NCBI RefSeq assembly: GCF_010093815.1
Contig: NW_022985556.1
Location: forward strand, 975,183-1,039,182
DNA: 64,000 nt
Reading direction: 5' to 3'
Origin: Pseudovirgaria hyperparasitica
Taxonomy: Eukaryota; Ascomycota; Dothideomycetes; Acrospermales; Acrospermaceae
This document shows, in pieces, positions 33,030-45,689 of the stretch. Position 1 is the stretch's first letter. The number at the start of each line of letters is the position of its first letter. A model generated the notes under the pieces. The model was not told where the DNA came from and did no database searches. It worked only from the letters and a program-made list of their open reading frames with translations. The position numbers and the translations under genes were made by a program.

Positions 33030-34987
33030 TTACCTCCTCGGCATGCCCCTTCCACGCCCACGGCCCCGTCCACCCATACCGAGTGCTCTCTGCGCCGCGC
33101 CAGGAGGAAGCTGTTGCTGTGGAGCCTGCGGCTGCGCCGACTCTTGATTCCTAATCGTCTCGTCCACGCTCAAAATCAAGCACGCAGCTTCGATAGCCGC
33201 TTGGATCGCATTGATCTTGACAAGGGCGGGCTCCCAAACGAACTTCTCCAGATTGTTAGCGATGCCTTCGTTCACAAAATCTACACCGGCCCATATGTTG
33301 CCGTTGCGGTGGTCTACACGTAGTCGGTTGAGGATGTCCGTGGCATCAAAACCGGCGTTGTCGCAAAGCTGACGGGGGATGACTTCGAGAGCCTTTGCGA
33401 ATGCTTTGATGATTGTTTGTTGCTTGTGCGCGATGTTTTTGTCGGCGTATGAGTGGAGGTAGGCAGAGACTTCCATCTGCGGAGGATCAGATCAGAAATG
33501 GAAAGGATAACCCGCTCTGAACAAACTTACCTCACAAGCACCTCCACCTGCAACGATGGTCTGGTTCTTGATTGCCCGCTTAACTATCATGATAGCATCA
33601 TGAAGACTGCGCTCCACTTCTGCAATGAACTGCTCGGCACCTCCACGGAGGACAAGGGTACAAGTCTTTGATTGCGGGCAGCCCTCAAAGAAGTTGAAAC
33701 GCTCACCACCAATCTGGCGCTCGTCAAACCGTTCACATGTACCGAGATGCTCGGCCTGAATGTCTGTGCACGTTGACTGAACCTTTGCCCCAGTAGCCTG
33801 GCATACGCGCTCAAGATCGTCAGAGGCGACCCGACCAGCGCAGAATATGTCTCTGTCGGCGAAATATCTGTGCCACGTCAGTTATGATTACATGAACAGT
33901 AATCATCAACTTACTGTGTCGCCAAATCACCAATCGGAAGCTTGCTGAGTACTACCTTTGCACCAGTCTTGAACAAAGCCTCCATCTTGTTGAATATGAT
34001 CTGCCACTCAGCATCGACAATGGCCTGGTATTCTGAAACCTGCTCCACCCTAACCTCTGCATTGTCTTTCTCACTCTTCAGCTCCAATTCCACATTTAAG
34101 CAAACAATCTTTGGATTCTTAAAAGACTTGGGCTGTTGCTCGAAACCGGCGTATGAGAAAGTCTTCTTGAATGCGACACCGTTGACGAACAGAGAGTCTT
34201 GCAAAGCACCTCCGGTAATCTTCTTGATACCAATGAGCTTCTCGTTCAGGTCATCCTGGTCCAGAGAAAGCACGGCATCGACAACCACTGCACAGTTATA
34301 TTCATTAGTCTGACGTTTTAGACATGCGACATGCAAAACGTACTTGTGGTAAAGAAGTCAGAATTGCGGTGGATCAACTTGCTGCTCATCGCCGTGGCGG
34401 CAAGCTTTCTTAATGTCTCTCTCTGATTTCCCTCAGATGTGTTGACGGCTATCTCCATGATCTTGTTGACGGCTAGCGAAGACGCTCTCTTCAAACCCTT
34501 GATGATTGTCTGACTGCTGACACCGGCTTCTACCAATTCTTTGATCTCCTTCAGCACCTCACCAGCAAGTACTACTACAGAAGTCGTGCCGTCCCCAACC
34601 TCTGCGTCTTGTGATCGAGCGATGTCTGTGAGGATACGGGCAGCGGGGTGGACGATGTCGAGGAGCTAGATTCTATATCTTAGCAAGTGAAAAGTCTGAT
34701 TCTTTCACTATCATACCCTCATCACAGTTGCGCCATCATTCGTTATAGTTTGCCTTCCATTCTCGTCGACTAATAGCAGATCTCCGCCATAGGGCCCCAG
34801 CGTTGACTTGATCGTCTGCTGCACCGCAAGACAAGCATTGATGTTTGTAATTACCTGACCCTTTCCTTGCGACTGATCGGTCCCTTATAGAGGTCAGTCT
34901 GCAGGTAGATTAAGCAAGGTTGAGAGCTCCCGTGTGCCTACCCTCTTTCAGGACAATGATTGTCGGCGTCTGTCCGCCGAAAGACAT
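33030..34987 (-). CDS. CCT7: T-complex protein 1 subunit eta (CCT7 chaperonin)
   Basis: Six exons: 34987-34942, 34883-34717, 34665-34344, 34287-33915, 33867-33531 and 33476-33030; 1692 nt, 563 residues. CCT7 is one of eight subunits of the cytosolic TRiC/CCT chaperonin, which folds actin, tubulin and many WD40 proteins with ATP. The start [20 protein letters not shown] is diagnostic of the eta subunit. ATPase motifs are intact: [40 protein letters not shown] and [11 protein letters not shown]. The C-terminus is an RG-rich tail ([16 protein letters not shown]) after a Gln/Pro linker. All intron phases agree. Expected to be an essential gene. Confidence 0.97.
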
Positions 34988-35605
34988 GATGTGCGTCTGG
35001 GGTGATTACAGACCAGCGTCCAACAAGTAGTACGAATCGAAATAAGACGGCCTAGTCGTAGTATCTGTGAGAGTTGTGAGTTGTTGGATATTATGCGCTG
35101 CCTACGCTCCCACCTTGTACGCGTTCGCGAATATTTTCGAGCTTCAAGACCGCCGCTAGGGCCAAAGTGCACAGACCACACCCCATGTCTTATATATCTC
35201 TTATGGGTAATGGAGACCGGCCGACGACAAGACATCTGCTGACTCTGGATAGTGGCCAGTCCGCCGCAAAGACATACGCTTGGGTGTGGTCGGTCTATCT
35301 CTTATCTGCATATAATCTACGCGGCCTGGTTATATCCAGAATCGTTCGTTGCCTGCATTGAAACAGCGACATATAGAGTCACATGTCTCTACCTTCAGGG
35401 ATAGACGGCATGATCAAATCTAAATGAAATTGGAACGCTCTACCTTGTTTGTGAGAGGGTATAAGACGTTGAAGTGCGCTCTCACATCCGCCGTGCAAGT
35501 AGCTGGATTAAGGAGAGATCTGGCTTCATACACACAAGAGCTTGGATGACACCGCGGGGCACCTTCTCTTGATCGTACAGATAGCAACGGACAGATCTAC
35601 CTGTT
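34988..35605. other. Divergent intergenic region
   Basis: 618 bp between the CCT7 start and the DUF7730 gene. Presumed promoters for both. Nothing distinctive was recognised. Confidence 0.4.
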
Positions 35606-36232
35606 ATGGCTTCCAGTAGAATGAGTCTCAATCGTTTGACCAAGAAGCCGAGACATCCTTCGTCTACTTGCGCCAGCACCGAACTGCAGGATATTGGCGG
35701 TCTCCTGAGAAAGAGTCCGTCACTCCTCCGGAACCCGACACCTGATGCTCAGTCGATCAACTCACAAACCACATGTCCTCTTCTCAGTCTGCCAATAGAA
35801 ATTCGACGCGAGATATACCGCTACGTTCTTCCTCGACCGAAGCCAAATATGGGTTTCCGCTTCATGCACGATGGCGGCGACCAGTCTGTGACCTCTGAAT
35901 GGGGCGCCAAGAGGAATGGTCGCACGAGCTCGCGACACCGGCTTGCCATTCTCACCATATCCCGTCAGATATACATCGAAGCGCTATCGATCCTATATTC
36001 AGAGAACCTATTCCACTTTGTCACATTCTCCTACACTCCTGTCCTGGAATTACTGCGCAGATTGTCACCTGACGCACGGAGTAGGATGCGTCAGATCCGG
36101 CTTACTCTTGTACCACCAGGCCAAGCAGAAGCATGCGAGAAAGAAGGGGAACATGATACATTCTGCACTGTTATACATGATGCATGTCCAGGCCTGGTGG
36201 ATCTGATGGTAGATCCCTCTCGATACATGTAA
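35606..36232 (+). CDS. Short DUF7730-type protein
   Basis: Single exon, 208 residues. After a basic, Ser-rich N-terminus of about 55 residues comes LLSLPIEIRREIYRYVLPRP, RLAILTISRQIYIEALSILY and SENLFHFVTF. This is the same domain layout as in the 27356 gene (LP-x-EIR, then a CRQ/SRQ helix and YSEN). There is no membrane segment here. It stops right after the region where family members usually continue, so it may be a naturally short member or may have lost downstream exons. No function is assigned. Confidence 0.7.
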   Translation: MASSRMSLNRLTKKPRHPSSTCASTELQDIGGLLRKSPSLLRNPTPDAQSINSQTTCPLLSLPIEIRREIYRYVLPRPKPNMGFRFMHDGGDQSVTSEWGAKRNGRTSSRHRLAILTISRQIYIEALSILYSENLFHFVTFSYTPVLELLRRLSPDARSRMRQIRLTLVPPGQAEACEKEGEHDTFCTVIHDACPGLVDLMVDPSRYM

Positions 36233-36684
36233 AACGGCCAGAGCAATACCTCACATATGGATAAATATTCTTACTCAGACAGGTTCATTGATGCCTCTGT
36301 CGCAGCTTTAGACCACTTGGTATTACCACTATGCATGTTGCTATCCAAGTGTACGTCCATAAAATTATATGGTACACTAGTGATGACTTTGATCCAAATC
36401 GTATGTACTATAGCATCATATATACTCAGTTGCAAACACGAGCGCTCGGACTCTGGCTAAGCTCAGAGATGATATAAAAGCCCTAGAACGCTAAGTGTGT
36501 CAACCGCCCTAGCTTATCAAGGCTGGAAACTTTCAGTCAAAGAAGTATGTCGCTCTTTGTGATACGCTTCAAGTATAATGAATGACGCCAGATCCGTGGT
36601 TATCCCTACGGAGATCATATACATAGCAACCGAGACTCATCAGCAAAGAGCCGCACTCACAAGAATGTAGATCTGCATACAGAG
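36233..36684. other. Convergent intergenic region
   Basis: 452 bp between convergent stops. Possible remains of the DUF7730 C-terminal coding text were looked for and not found. Confidence 0.35.
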
Positions 36685-39600
36685 TTATACCCGCTTCCAA
36701 TGATCATTTGTGCAAAATTGCCCACAGTATAGCTTCACCTGCTCATCATCAGGCCACCCGCCCCATTGCGGGATGCTCTCGATTTTCTGCTTGATGAGCA
36801 ACGTCAATGTCTCATTTGCTTCCGTATTCGAGGGGTTCTGCGGTCTCCAACTGCGTTCAATACAGACTCTTATAGCCACAATGAGCTTTGCGAAGTCACG
36901 CGACCCCGACACAATATCCTCTGTATATCCCTGCAGGTCATCCTTGTGCCACTCCATGAATGAAACCAGCGAGAATATGCCTTCCACGTCATGAAGGGCA
37001 CCAAGAGCACGTACATAGTGATGCAAGATTCTCGGCGAGGGAGTGCGAAGTAAGATCGAGCGCGAAGTGTCCTGTGACGGGTCCCCGAGATCACGCATAT
37101 TGACTCTGGAGACCATGACCAGGAACTGCGCACGGAGGAAGAGTGCAATGTCACGATGCCTGTGCTGGACATCCTCGGGAGGATAGTAGGTGTGTTCGGC
37201 GGTTGCGAGGGCAGCTTGTAGCGCACAGATGCAGAGAACCTTGAAAGACTGCGGACCGAGAGTCACGTGCTTCTCTTCCAGTTGTTGCACAATGTGCCGG
37301 ACATAGTCAAAGCTTAGAATATAGGGATTCTGTGCTATTGCTGAAGTCTTGACGCGCTTCCTTTCCCTTGCGCGATAAATGGCATCAAAGACCACGCTCC
37401 AAAGTGAATCGTGCGCAAGAGCGTGGAACAAAAGCGCGTTCACAATAACATGAAACCGGGCGAACGCCTGAGGAGTGTACAGGATGTTTTGAAGATGGTC
37501 GTACAGGGAGTTCTCGTTGGCCGCCAGTTCCGGTAATGCGGACAGCTTAACTGTTGGTCCTTTCAACTCTGCCCAGGTAGTCGAGTCGGTATGGAGGCCC
37601 CCCATTAACATGCGCACATAGCCTAATAGAAGGTCAGGCTTGCGTGCTATCCACCGACCCATCTGGTGATTGGGGTTCTCAAAGTATGTGCGCACAGCCC
37701 GTATGTGGGTCCCATTTCCAATGGCAACGACAGCCTTGGCGAACTCCAGATGAGGTGCATAGCGGAGCAGAAACGAAAGGAACCTGCCTGTAGGCCGGAT
37801 ACCTTCAACTTTCATCTCCTCAAGAAATGTCTCTACCGAAGGTGCTGCGCGCTCGACGTGGATTCGTTCGTATGGCGAGGTTGGTTCTGGTGCGACAACG
37901 GGCGTGTCTCCCGGGAGGATAGAATCAGAGAGCTCATCATTAATACCATAATAGCGCGAATCCATCCGGGCTTGAAACAACATTTTAAACATAGCGAAAT
38001 AGATGTCGTTCCGGGCATTCGCTTTCCAATCTTCCAGCTCCAATTGTTTTGCTTCCCATGCTCTCAGAACAGTTTTCATCGCGTCGTATTCTAGTCCCCG
38101 TTCTCTACTTTTTTTGTCTGTCGCCTTGTCTATCCAATTATCTAACGACTCTGATTCTTCAAATTCCATGATTTTCGTCTTCAGTGTCTGAATTTCGGCT
38201 GCACATTCGTTCAATTTTCGTCTGGTATCCTCTGCTTGCTGACGAATAGATTGCTCATACGCCAAGAAACAAGCCCAGGACTCGTTCAATGTCCTCGTGG
38301 ACTGGATTCTTGCCATCCATATCATAGTATCCTCACGAAGCTTTTGAACCATGTGTCCAAGCTCAGGTAGAATCGCACGAGTTTGTATCGTAGGGCTTCC
38401 GTCAGTATCCCATCCAGAATATATCAAAGCCGCACGGGCCCAAGGCGGTATAGGGTATCCTGCTTGTTGCATCCATCTTATGACCTGGTTGGACCGGGAG
38501 ATGCCATGTTCGGGGGTAATGAAAGCGTCGAGTCCAGTTTTGTCAGCTTTCCACGGAGGCCATGACTTCGCTTTGAGGCTCGCCCATTTTCGTTCTGGCT
38601 CAGTCTTATTCTGGTCCACCTGAACACGCACGAGACCATGATATCCACGCTCTGAGACTAGCAGGGGTGGCTCGAAGCCATTCATATAATGCAATATATC
38701 GAATTGTAGCCTCGCTTGGGCACTTGCACGTCCTCCTGTGCCGGAATAGTGTTTTCCAGGAAGGCCAACGAGATGGAGAATGGTATTGAAAATGTGAGAG
38801 ACCTTTGCAGCTTCTTCAACGCGTTGCTTATGTTGTCTGACATGCTCTTGAATGACATTACCATACGTTGATAAAATGAGTTGTACCACCAGCTCGAGCA
38901 TGCGGATATCATTTTGGCGAGCATGTCTAAGCAAACGGACTGCCACAAGCACAAAAAAACGCGCACTTTGAATTTCTTTCAGAACAGTGTCCTTTTTCTC
39001 GTGCAATGATCTGTTCACAAGGGCAGACAGAAGATTGAGAAAGTTCTCAAGACAAGAAGGCGGAATGTGGCTTCTTTTGAGGTATAGTAGCATCAGAAAT
39101 GTCGGAATCCTCTTCTCTGATGTTAAGAGTTCTGTAGCTGTATTGACTTTCTCCAGTACGATGACAGCCCAATGTCGTAGATCGTCCTGGTTGAACCCTT
39201 GAGCAGCCATTGTACGAGCTTCGACACCAACCAATTTATGGTCCAAGGATTGGACGGTATGGATCCAAGCTCTGCTTTTAGCGTGCCAATCCTGTTGCGT
39301 TACATATTGCTCCGCTGTTGTACTCTCACATCGCCGACTGCTTATTCGTCCTGTTCTGTCCAAGAACCGAGATAGCACATCTTGTAGACGCGTGCCGTAC
39401 AGAGCACTGGATTTGAACTCGGCGATGGTATCCACAGCACCATGTCTTTCAAGACTTCTCGGATTCCGAAACGATAGGTCAGTCTTACATTTCGGTGCGA
39501 GGGTGTAGAGGTGAACGCCATGTTTCTGCAGTACAGACTCCGTGATGCTCGTTGGCGTAGGCCGTTTGCGTTTTGCCCGGCTCAATGGAGGATTCTGCAA

Positions 39601-40261
39601 GTCAGGCCGGTTTCCTGCTTCGTGGTCAGGTTTCAGAGCAGACTTCGTCTTCACGTCTTGCAGCTTTGCGAACTGAGCATCCCTCTCTTTCCTGGACCCT
39701 GCTACAAATGATATAGTGCGTGGAGACGAGTTCGAGGCAGCCTTTACCACTACCGGTGAGCCGGAATCCTTTTGGTCCCTTTGTTTTGCACACTTATTTT
39801 GGTCTTTGTAGTCAGGCTTTGGAGCAGACTTCGCCGTGGTCTGTCTCTGCAGCTTAAGGTCATGCTGGGACGCAGATTTGGTGCCGAGCGACAGAACTGG
39901 GTCGGATGGAGTGCGTAGCTTGCGCTCAGATCGTACATGAGGCTTGATCAGGTGCCTAGTCTCACCAGCATGGTGCTGATGATTATCCCGGCCCTTTGAC
40001 CTCGTGCATGAAACCAATCCGTCGACAGAGGCGCTATCTCGAGAGAATACCTGCCGAGACGAGGAGTCTCCAGTAAATGAGGAAGTCTGTAGTGAGTATG
40101 ATGAAGATGACTGAGTGGCAACTTAGTCTATGCCTTCTAAGAATGCTGAGCGGATCACAAACCTTGAGTCTCCCAGGGTTATGAGTATGGACAGGCGTTG
40201 TGACATAAGGCCATTTTGATGAGCTGCTGGCGAGTCCAGACAGCCGGAAATAAGAGCGCAT
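36685..40261 (-). CDS. Large mitochondrial-type protein of unknown function (about 1174 aa)
   Basis: Two exons, 40261-40163 and 40110-36685, with a 52-nt intron; 1175 codons. The first exon gives MRSYFRLSGLASSSSKWPYV, which has Arg/Ser/Thr and no acidic residue, a good presequence. The next 150 residues are basic and low in complexity. The rest is helical: blocks such as AALIYSGWDTDGSPTIQTR and WASLKAKSWPPWKADKTGLDA look strongly conserved, a coiled coil lies near residues 650-720, and the C-terminal part (HHYVRALGALHDVEGIFSLV) recalls PPR-type helical hairpins. I suspect an organelle RNA or translation factor, but this is an inference and I do not recognise a named family. Confidence 0.75.
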
Positions 40262-40802
40262 TCATCGACGAATTGAGCAGGATCCAGAGGTTTATGGCAT
40301 GTAGAAGTTGGATGTTCAATAATTTAAAGATTGAAGCTGCAGAGCTTGACGCGACTCGCACCAAACCACAGCACATTCACGCCAGTCTAATTCGAGACAA
40401 TGGACTACGGAGCGCGCAGATGTATAGAGACCAATGCTTACTCCTTAGCAGGATTGCCCTGCTCCTGAACTTCACATCTTAGTCTCCCCAAGCGTCCGCG
40501 TCTTCGCGCGAAACCGCAAACCACCCAATTCAAGCATTCCAGCCCGCATTCATTCATTGCGACACCCATTACCATTCACTCATCCTCCACGCAGTTGATT
40601 TCTGCTGCAACCTGATCCGCAGTCGATTGCTCTTTGTAATCCCACGACTCAAATCATCCCTCGTTGCTCGACTACGCATGCTGCCTGTCATATTAGCACC
40701 CGACACAAATCACCACGTTGTAATCGCGCCCACGCTCGCGACTTGCAGCTGGATCGCAAACGAGGCACCGCTCCCACCGTTCGAGTAATATTCTTGCTCG
40801 AC
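40262..40802. promoter_or_regulatory. Divergent promoter region
   Basis: 541 bp between divergent starts, CT/CA-rich on the right side as is common in fungal leaders. No gene was seen. Confidence 0.4.
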
Positions 40803-43452
40803 ATGGCCGCCACAAATGGCAATCTCGCGCCATCTGATGCTGCGATCGCGACTCCACTATCACCATCTGGTCTCAAGAGAAAGCGCTCTGAAAGTGCAAC
40901 AGGACAGCAGAATGGCGACTCAGTAACACCCTCAAAGCCAGTACCCGAGAGCTCCGAGAAAGAAAACTTCTTTTCTGTACAGAAAGCAGTGCTCGGGATC
41001 CTGGAGAGGTCTGTTTGCGCGCACCGTCTTGACACGCAATCCGGATGCTAATCCTGAGTCTAGCTACGACACCAAGCCTTCTCTGCTAGAGCAACCCATC
41101 CCAGACGTACAACATACCTCATCTGCAGAACATACAGCAAAACGTACAAAGACCTCCGACGAGCCCCAAGCGAGAAGCATTAAGGACAAACTTCAAAATG
41201 GTTCATACATGTCATTCGAGCCACTGCTTGCTGATGTCGAAATCGCCAGCACTCATCTGTTGTCGACAAGCAAGATTGGTAGTGACGACGGCTCTGTACA
41301 ATCTTACAAGCCGCCTTCACTAGCCGAGACACGCCTCATAACAGGAATATATGCTCTGAAGAAGGTCCTCAGGAATCAAGTGCTACGTGAAGTATCTCAG
41401 CGGACCTCGAAGCTTGAGGACTCGGGCAAAGACTCAGGAGCGAAGGTGAATGGAGATGCCGTCAAGTCACCAACGGAAGTAACTGGGACAGAATGTCGCG
41501 TAGCAACTAGTAAGAAAGTGCTGACTATGTTTGCGAACGCCCAGGGACCCAAGACTCTGTTTTCCAGTCTTCAACAGCCTGCACATGTCGAGACTTCTAA
41601 CAAGAATCCCACCGGCTTTAGTACATCTATCGATGTCACGTTGCCAATGAATGATGGCGCTGGTTTACCTGGTATGATCAGAATCACAGAGGCTGTACCT
41701 GTTCAATGCGCCTCTAAACGCACTCCTACAATCGGGGAGCTATTTGCACCACCAGCCACAGTTCCACAATTGAGCCCTCCGAAACCCGCGAAACCATTGA
41801 CAACTAAAGGATCTGTTGTCACGTGGGTTGCAGAAGACTCTCTCTCAAAGTCACATCGAAAAGGAAAGACATACTTTTCCGAGCCACTAGCCACCGGCCA
41901 ATGGCTGGGATATGGTGGTGTTGATTCTTCAGAAGAGCCTACAACACTAGAGGCCAAGGCGAAACATCGCCAGCGCGCGTTGAGTACTGGCGCAGCCCGG
42001 CCTCCAGTACCAGCCGCAGCTGTCGCCGCCTTACAACAAGCCAGAGACGATGCTCTTTTCCGCAGTGCGTTTTCGAGCTTCGCACCAAGCCATGACGATA
42101 CTGTGGCAATAGTTCCATCGAGCATCAAGAACAGAGTCTGGTGGCACAAAATTGGCTCCAAAACGGTCCAAGAGGAAGTGCCCGTCGATCCGGCCTTGTA
42201 CGAGCAAGCTGTTGAGGACGATGCCATGGAGGATGCTCCTGCTGTCGATACTGAGGCAGAAGAAGAAGTATTTAAACAGGTTGTCGAGCACTATGAGGAA
42301 GAAGATCTTGAGGCCGCCTTAGGTCTGCGATCGAAGGAGGACAAAGAAGTCGACGAAGTGCTGAAAGAGATATCCGAGCTGATCGAGACCCTCCACTCGT
42401 ATCAGCGTATCCGCAATTCTACGTTGGCGGGAAATCTACGAACGCCAGTCACTTCAAGCGCACCTGTGCTCAATGGCACTCCGTCCAGTCCGTCATCCGC
42501 AGAAGTTGACATATATAAGATCTTGAGGTCTCAGCTATCGCTTCTCGTCTCTTCATTGCCTCCGTACGCCGTTGCGAAACTCAACGGCGAACAGCTCGCA
42601 GCGCTCAACATCAGCCGCAACATGGTAGTCGAGACTAAGACATACGAGGGAGTCTTGGAAGAGGATCAGGTTTCCAGACTAGCAAAGTCAACGTCCCTCG
42701 GGGCCACACCAAGCAAAGCTGTCGGTGTCACCCCTAACCATTCTACTCCGTTCTCTTCATACGGTAGAGTCCCTCCAGCGACGTCACATGGCCATTCTTC
42801 ACGCCCGTCCACCTACTTCCAACCACAGCAATCTCAAAACGCTCACCGTCCCTCCTATGCTCCGACACCATCGTTCTTCTCAGGTCAGCGGCCCCCATAC
42901 ACGCCACAACCTCCTCGCGGTGGCTATGCCCAGCAGACATACTACCAAGGCCAACCTCGTCCTCCCCCTGGCTACCAAGTCCAGGCCACAACATACTACA
43001 ATTCTCCTGCCGTACCCCAGGCTCAGCACCGTGGTGGCTACACGCCCCAACCGCACGCATACACCGCCCGTCCACAGCCCGTCGCACCCATGTATCCGCC
43101 TGCCGCGCATAGCCCGCATACACGGACTGCATCGCCCCTGAAGCCCACTCCAACCCCGACCCCAATGTATCCGCAACAAAGTCCGTCACGCCCAGGGTCG
43201 TATACCCCGGGACCGCCGCGTCCAAGCTCTTCGAGCTTCCACCCCCAGCAGCAAGGAAGTGGCGCACCGAACGAGATTGGCCCGAGTGGGTTTCACAGTA
43301 GCATGACTGGCGAGCAGCAGCAGAGTATGGTGGATCGACATCGTGCAAATCTAGCAAACGGAGGACGGGCAACGCCAGTCGCGGCGGAGAGCAGGGCGGG
43401 AAGCGGAACTCCAGGTGTGGAGAGGGAGAGTGGTACGCCAATGTCTACATGA
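40803..43452 (+). CDS. Large low-complexity, probably nuclear protein of unknown function
   Basis: Two exons, 40803-41008 and 41064-43452, with a 55-nt intron; 2595 nt, 864 residues. The N-terminus holds a basic patch LKRKRSES that could be a nuclear signal, then ENFFSVQKAVLGILESYDTK and a second basic patch AKRTKTSD. A helical block near residues 150-180 (ETRLITGIYALKKVLRNQVL) follows. Near residue 390 is an acidic segment (DDAMEDAPAVDTEAEEEVFK). Near residues 545-585 is VDIYKILRSQLSLLVSSLPPY, and then YEGVLEEDQVSR. The last 250 residues are Pro/Gln/Tyr-rich (YTPQPPRGGYAQQ). This layout is common in chromatin and transcription cofactors; I do not recognise the family. Confidence 0.75.
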
Positions 43453-44312
43453 GAAAGGAGGCAAAGTGTCGTTACATCCGCAAAAGGGAACATGGGATTT
43501 GGGATTTGATTTGCACTGAATGAGTGGCGTTTCGGGTGTAAACTATCAAAATACCCGTCAAGAGCAACTGCGTTTGCTAGTACGGTGTCTTCGTTTCTTG
43601 TTTGAGTGGAACTGGAGAGCTGGGACGTTCCTCGTGTTAAGGGGGATTATAGAATTAGTCCCTGCGTCTTCGCAAAGATTGGGGGTAGTAATTGCACGTC
43701 ATGATGCTCAGCTATTTTCCTTCGTCGTGCTCGTCGACTTCATCTCCATTCAATCTTTCATCATGGGTCATGTCTCCTCGCTCCTGATTACATCATCTTC
43801 TGCACTACCTTACAGTGCTTGGGCCTGCTGATACATGGCCAATTCATGACGATCATACCATACATGTCCACACAGATATATGCACCACTCTGATGCAAAC
43901 CCTTCACCCCCATAGTAGTGTCCTCCGCCTCCAAGCCAATGCTTTTCATAAAGGTGATAGACCGAATCAGAAAGATCCGAAATCCCGTCCAACCGGGAAG
44001 AATTGAGGTAACGCCGTCGCTAAAGCGAGAAAATGAGGAACTGACATGGGAAAGAGTTTGTGCGCCGGAGATGCTGAGGCCGTTACGTCATGTTTGAAAC
44101 AGGGATCGTCGTAGAATGATAGTAAGTCCAAGGTCTGCTGTATCCAATCTCAGATATTGCGTTCGAGATCTACTCATCGTCATGAGTCCACGAGTATTTT
44201 AACATCAGCTCTGTCGTGGTACTTCATTTGGGTATGGTTTTCGTCCCCATACCACATATCTATGCCACTGTCAGTCCAAAACCTCACATGACTTCTTTCA
44301 CCATACACAAAC
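43453..44312. other. Convergent intergenic region, no gene seen
   Basis: 860 bp between the 864-residue protein gene and the methyltransferase gene. No supported gene or repeat. Confidence 0.4.
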
Positions 44313-45689
44313 TCACATTTTGAGATACGCGTGCACGCTGCGATCACTAATCGCCTTACGCACATTCACCAAATCGACCTCAATCTCGTCCTTAGTCCAA
44401 CGTAATACGCGTGAAAACCACGCTAACGAGAAGCCCTGCAGTCCATCCAACAGATTCTGCTCACTGAACCGTCCCAACATTTTGAACTGCGGATCCTTCG
44501 GCCAGCTGTTGATAGGTAATTTGAACATCTCCTCCTTAACATCTACAAATCCAGCTTGCTCGTACCATCGCTTCAACTTATTTGCGATGCGCATAGGGCG
44601 ACCGGCGTCCATGGCGGCGCCATCCTGTCGACGCTGCCATACGAGGAGCGGGTAGTTGGGCGGCATGGTGCCGTCATCACAGAAGAGCATGCTGTACATT
44701 TCTTGGGACTCGAGATAGCCGCCAGGACGCAGCGAGTGGTAGGCCTTTTTTATGATTTCACGAAAGTCAGTGAAGGCGCCAAGGAGCACGCGGGTGTGGA
44801 CGTAGTCGAGGGAGGAAGGACGGATCATCCAGTCTGGCTCGGCGGCGTCGTCTATTATGAATTTGCAGTTCGCTGGGTAGCTACGAGTATGGCGTAAGGA
44901 TGGGGTTGTCGTGAGATGTGAGGGAGTGGAGGTGGACTTACTACATAGGCTGGATGGGCGAAAGGTCAGTTCCAGTGACTTCTGCGTTGGGGAACTTCTT
45001 GGCCATCTGTACAGCCCATTTCCCTGTGCCTGTGCCGATATCAAGGATCTTGCGTGGGTTCTCGAGGGGTGCAAAGTGGTTTCTGCCCCCGAACAGAACC
45101 TTTAGAATCTCGAACTGCAGGTCTAGACGTTCTAATTCGGGCTATGCGAGGCGTTAGCAATGCCGGTCGGTATGTTCACGACTGCGATTGGCGCTCACTG
45201 GATCGTTCGGGAATAAGTATGCTGTGCGCGTATCAGTGCATATCCTGTTTCGCTACTTTGCTACGCTCGACTTACAGCCCGCTTGGTAAGCATGATAGGT
45301 CCGTCCATTCTCTTTTATAAAGTTGAATATGCTCTCTCGCACACTCTTCGTGCTCCTGTGCCCAATCAGTACAGAGCTTCTCGACGCTCGCGTCTGTCCT
45401 TAGCCTGACGTACGTATCACAGCTACCGGTTTCGTGGCCGTTATCGGAAAGATCGGACTGTAGCACAAGATTGAATCAGTATTGTCGCTAATATACACGA
45501 ACGGGTCTAAGACTCCACAATGGCGTTCGTATTGTAGGGTGTGGCAGCGTCCCAGGACGAGGCTGATGAGAAGTAAGTGCGACATACATCGGGCTCTATA
45601 ATGTTTCGTGGCGACGGCGGACCTTCTTCAGGCGAGGGAGGCTCATCGTCGTAGAGGGGAGTAGATGGCGGAATGGTCAACGACGACAT
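44313..45689 (-). CDS. LaeA-like SAM-dependent methyltransferase
   Basis: Six exons: 45689-45588, 45457-45414, 45355-45276, 45221-45199, 45141-44942 and 44880-44313; 1017 nt, 338 residues. The family layout is followed in order: acidic, Pro-rich N-terminus (LYDDEPPSPEEGPPSP), SVRESIFNFIKENGRTYHAY, SYLFPNDPPELERLDLQ, then the SAM-binding motif KILDIGTGTGKWAVQMAKKF at about 114-133, VTGTDLSPIQP and CKFIIDDAAEPDW. LaeA itself is a nuclear regulator of secondary metabolism and development. Genomes carry many LaeA-like paralogues of unknown target, and this is more likely one of those. Exons 2 and 4 are only 44 and 23 nt. The first intron (130 nt) is longer than its neighbours, and the 5' model is less sure. 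Confidence 0.85.

Noticed and set aside
42743-43441. 232-codon antisense frame
   Set aside because: Shadow of the Pro/Gln-rich tail of the 40803-43452 gene; it has no start context or domain and is fully antisense.
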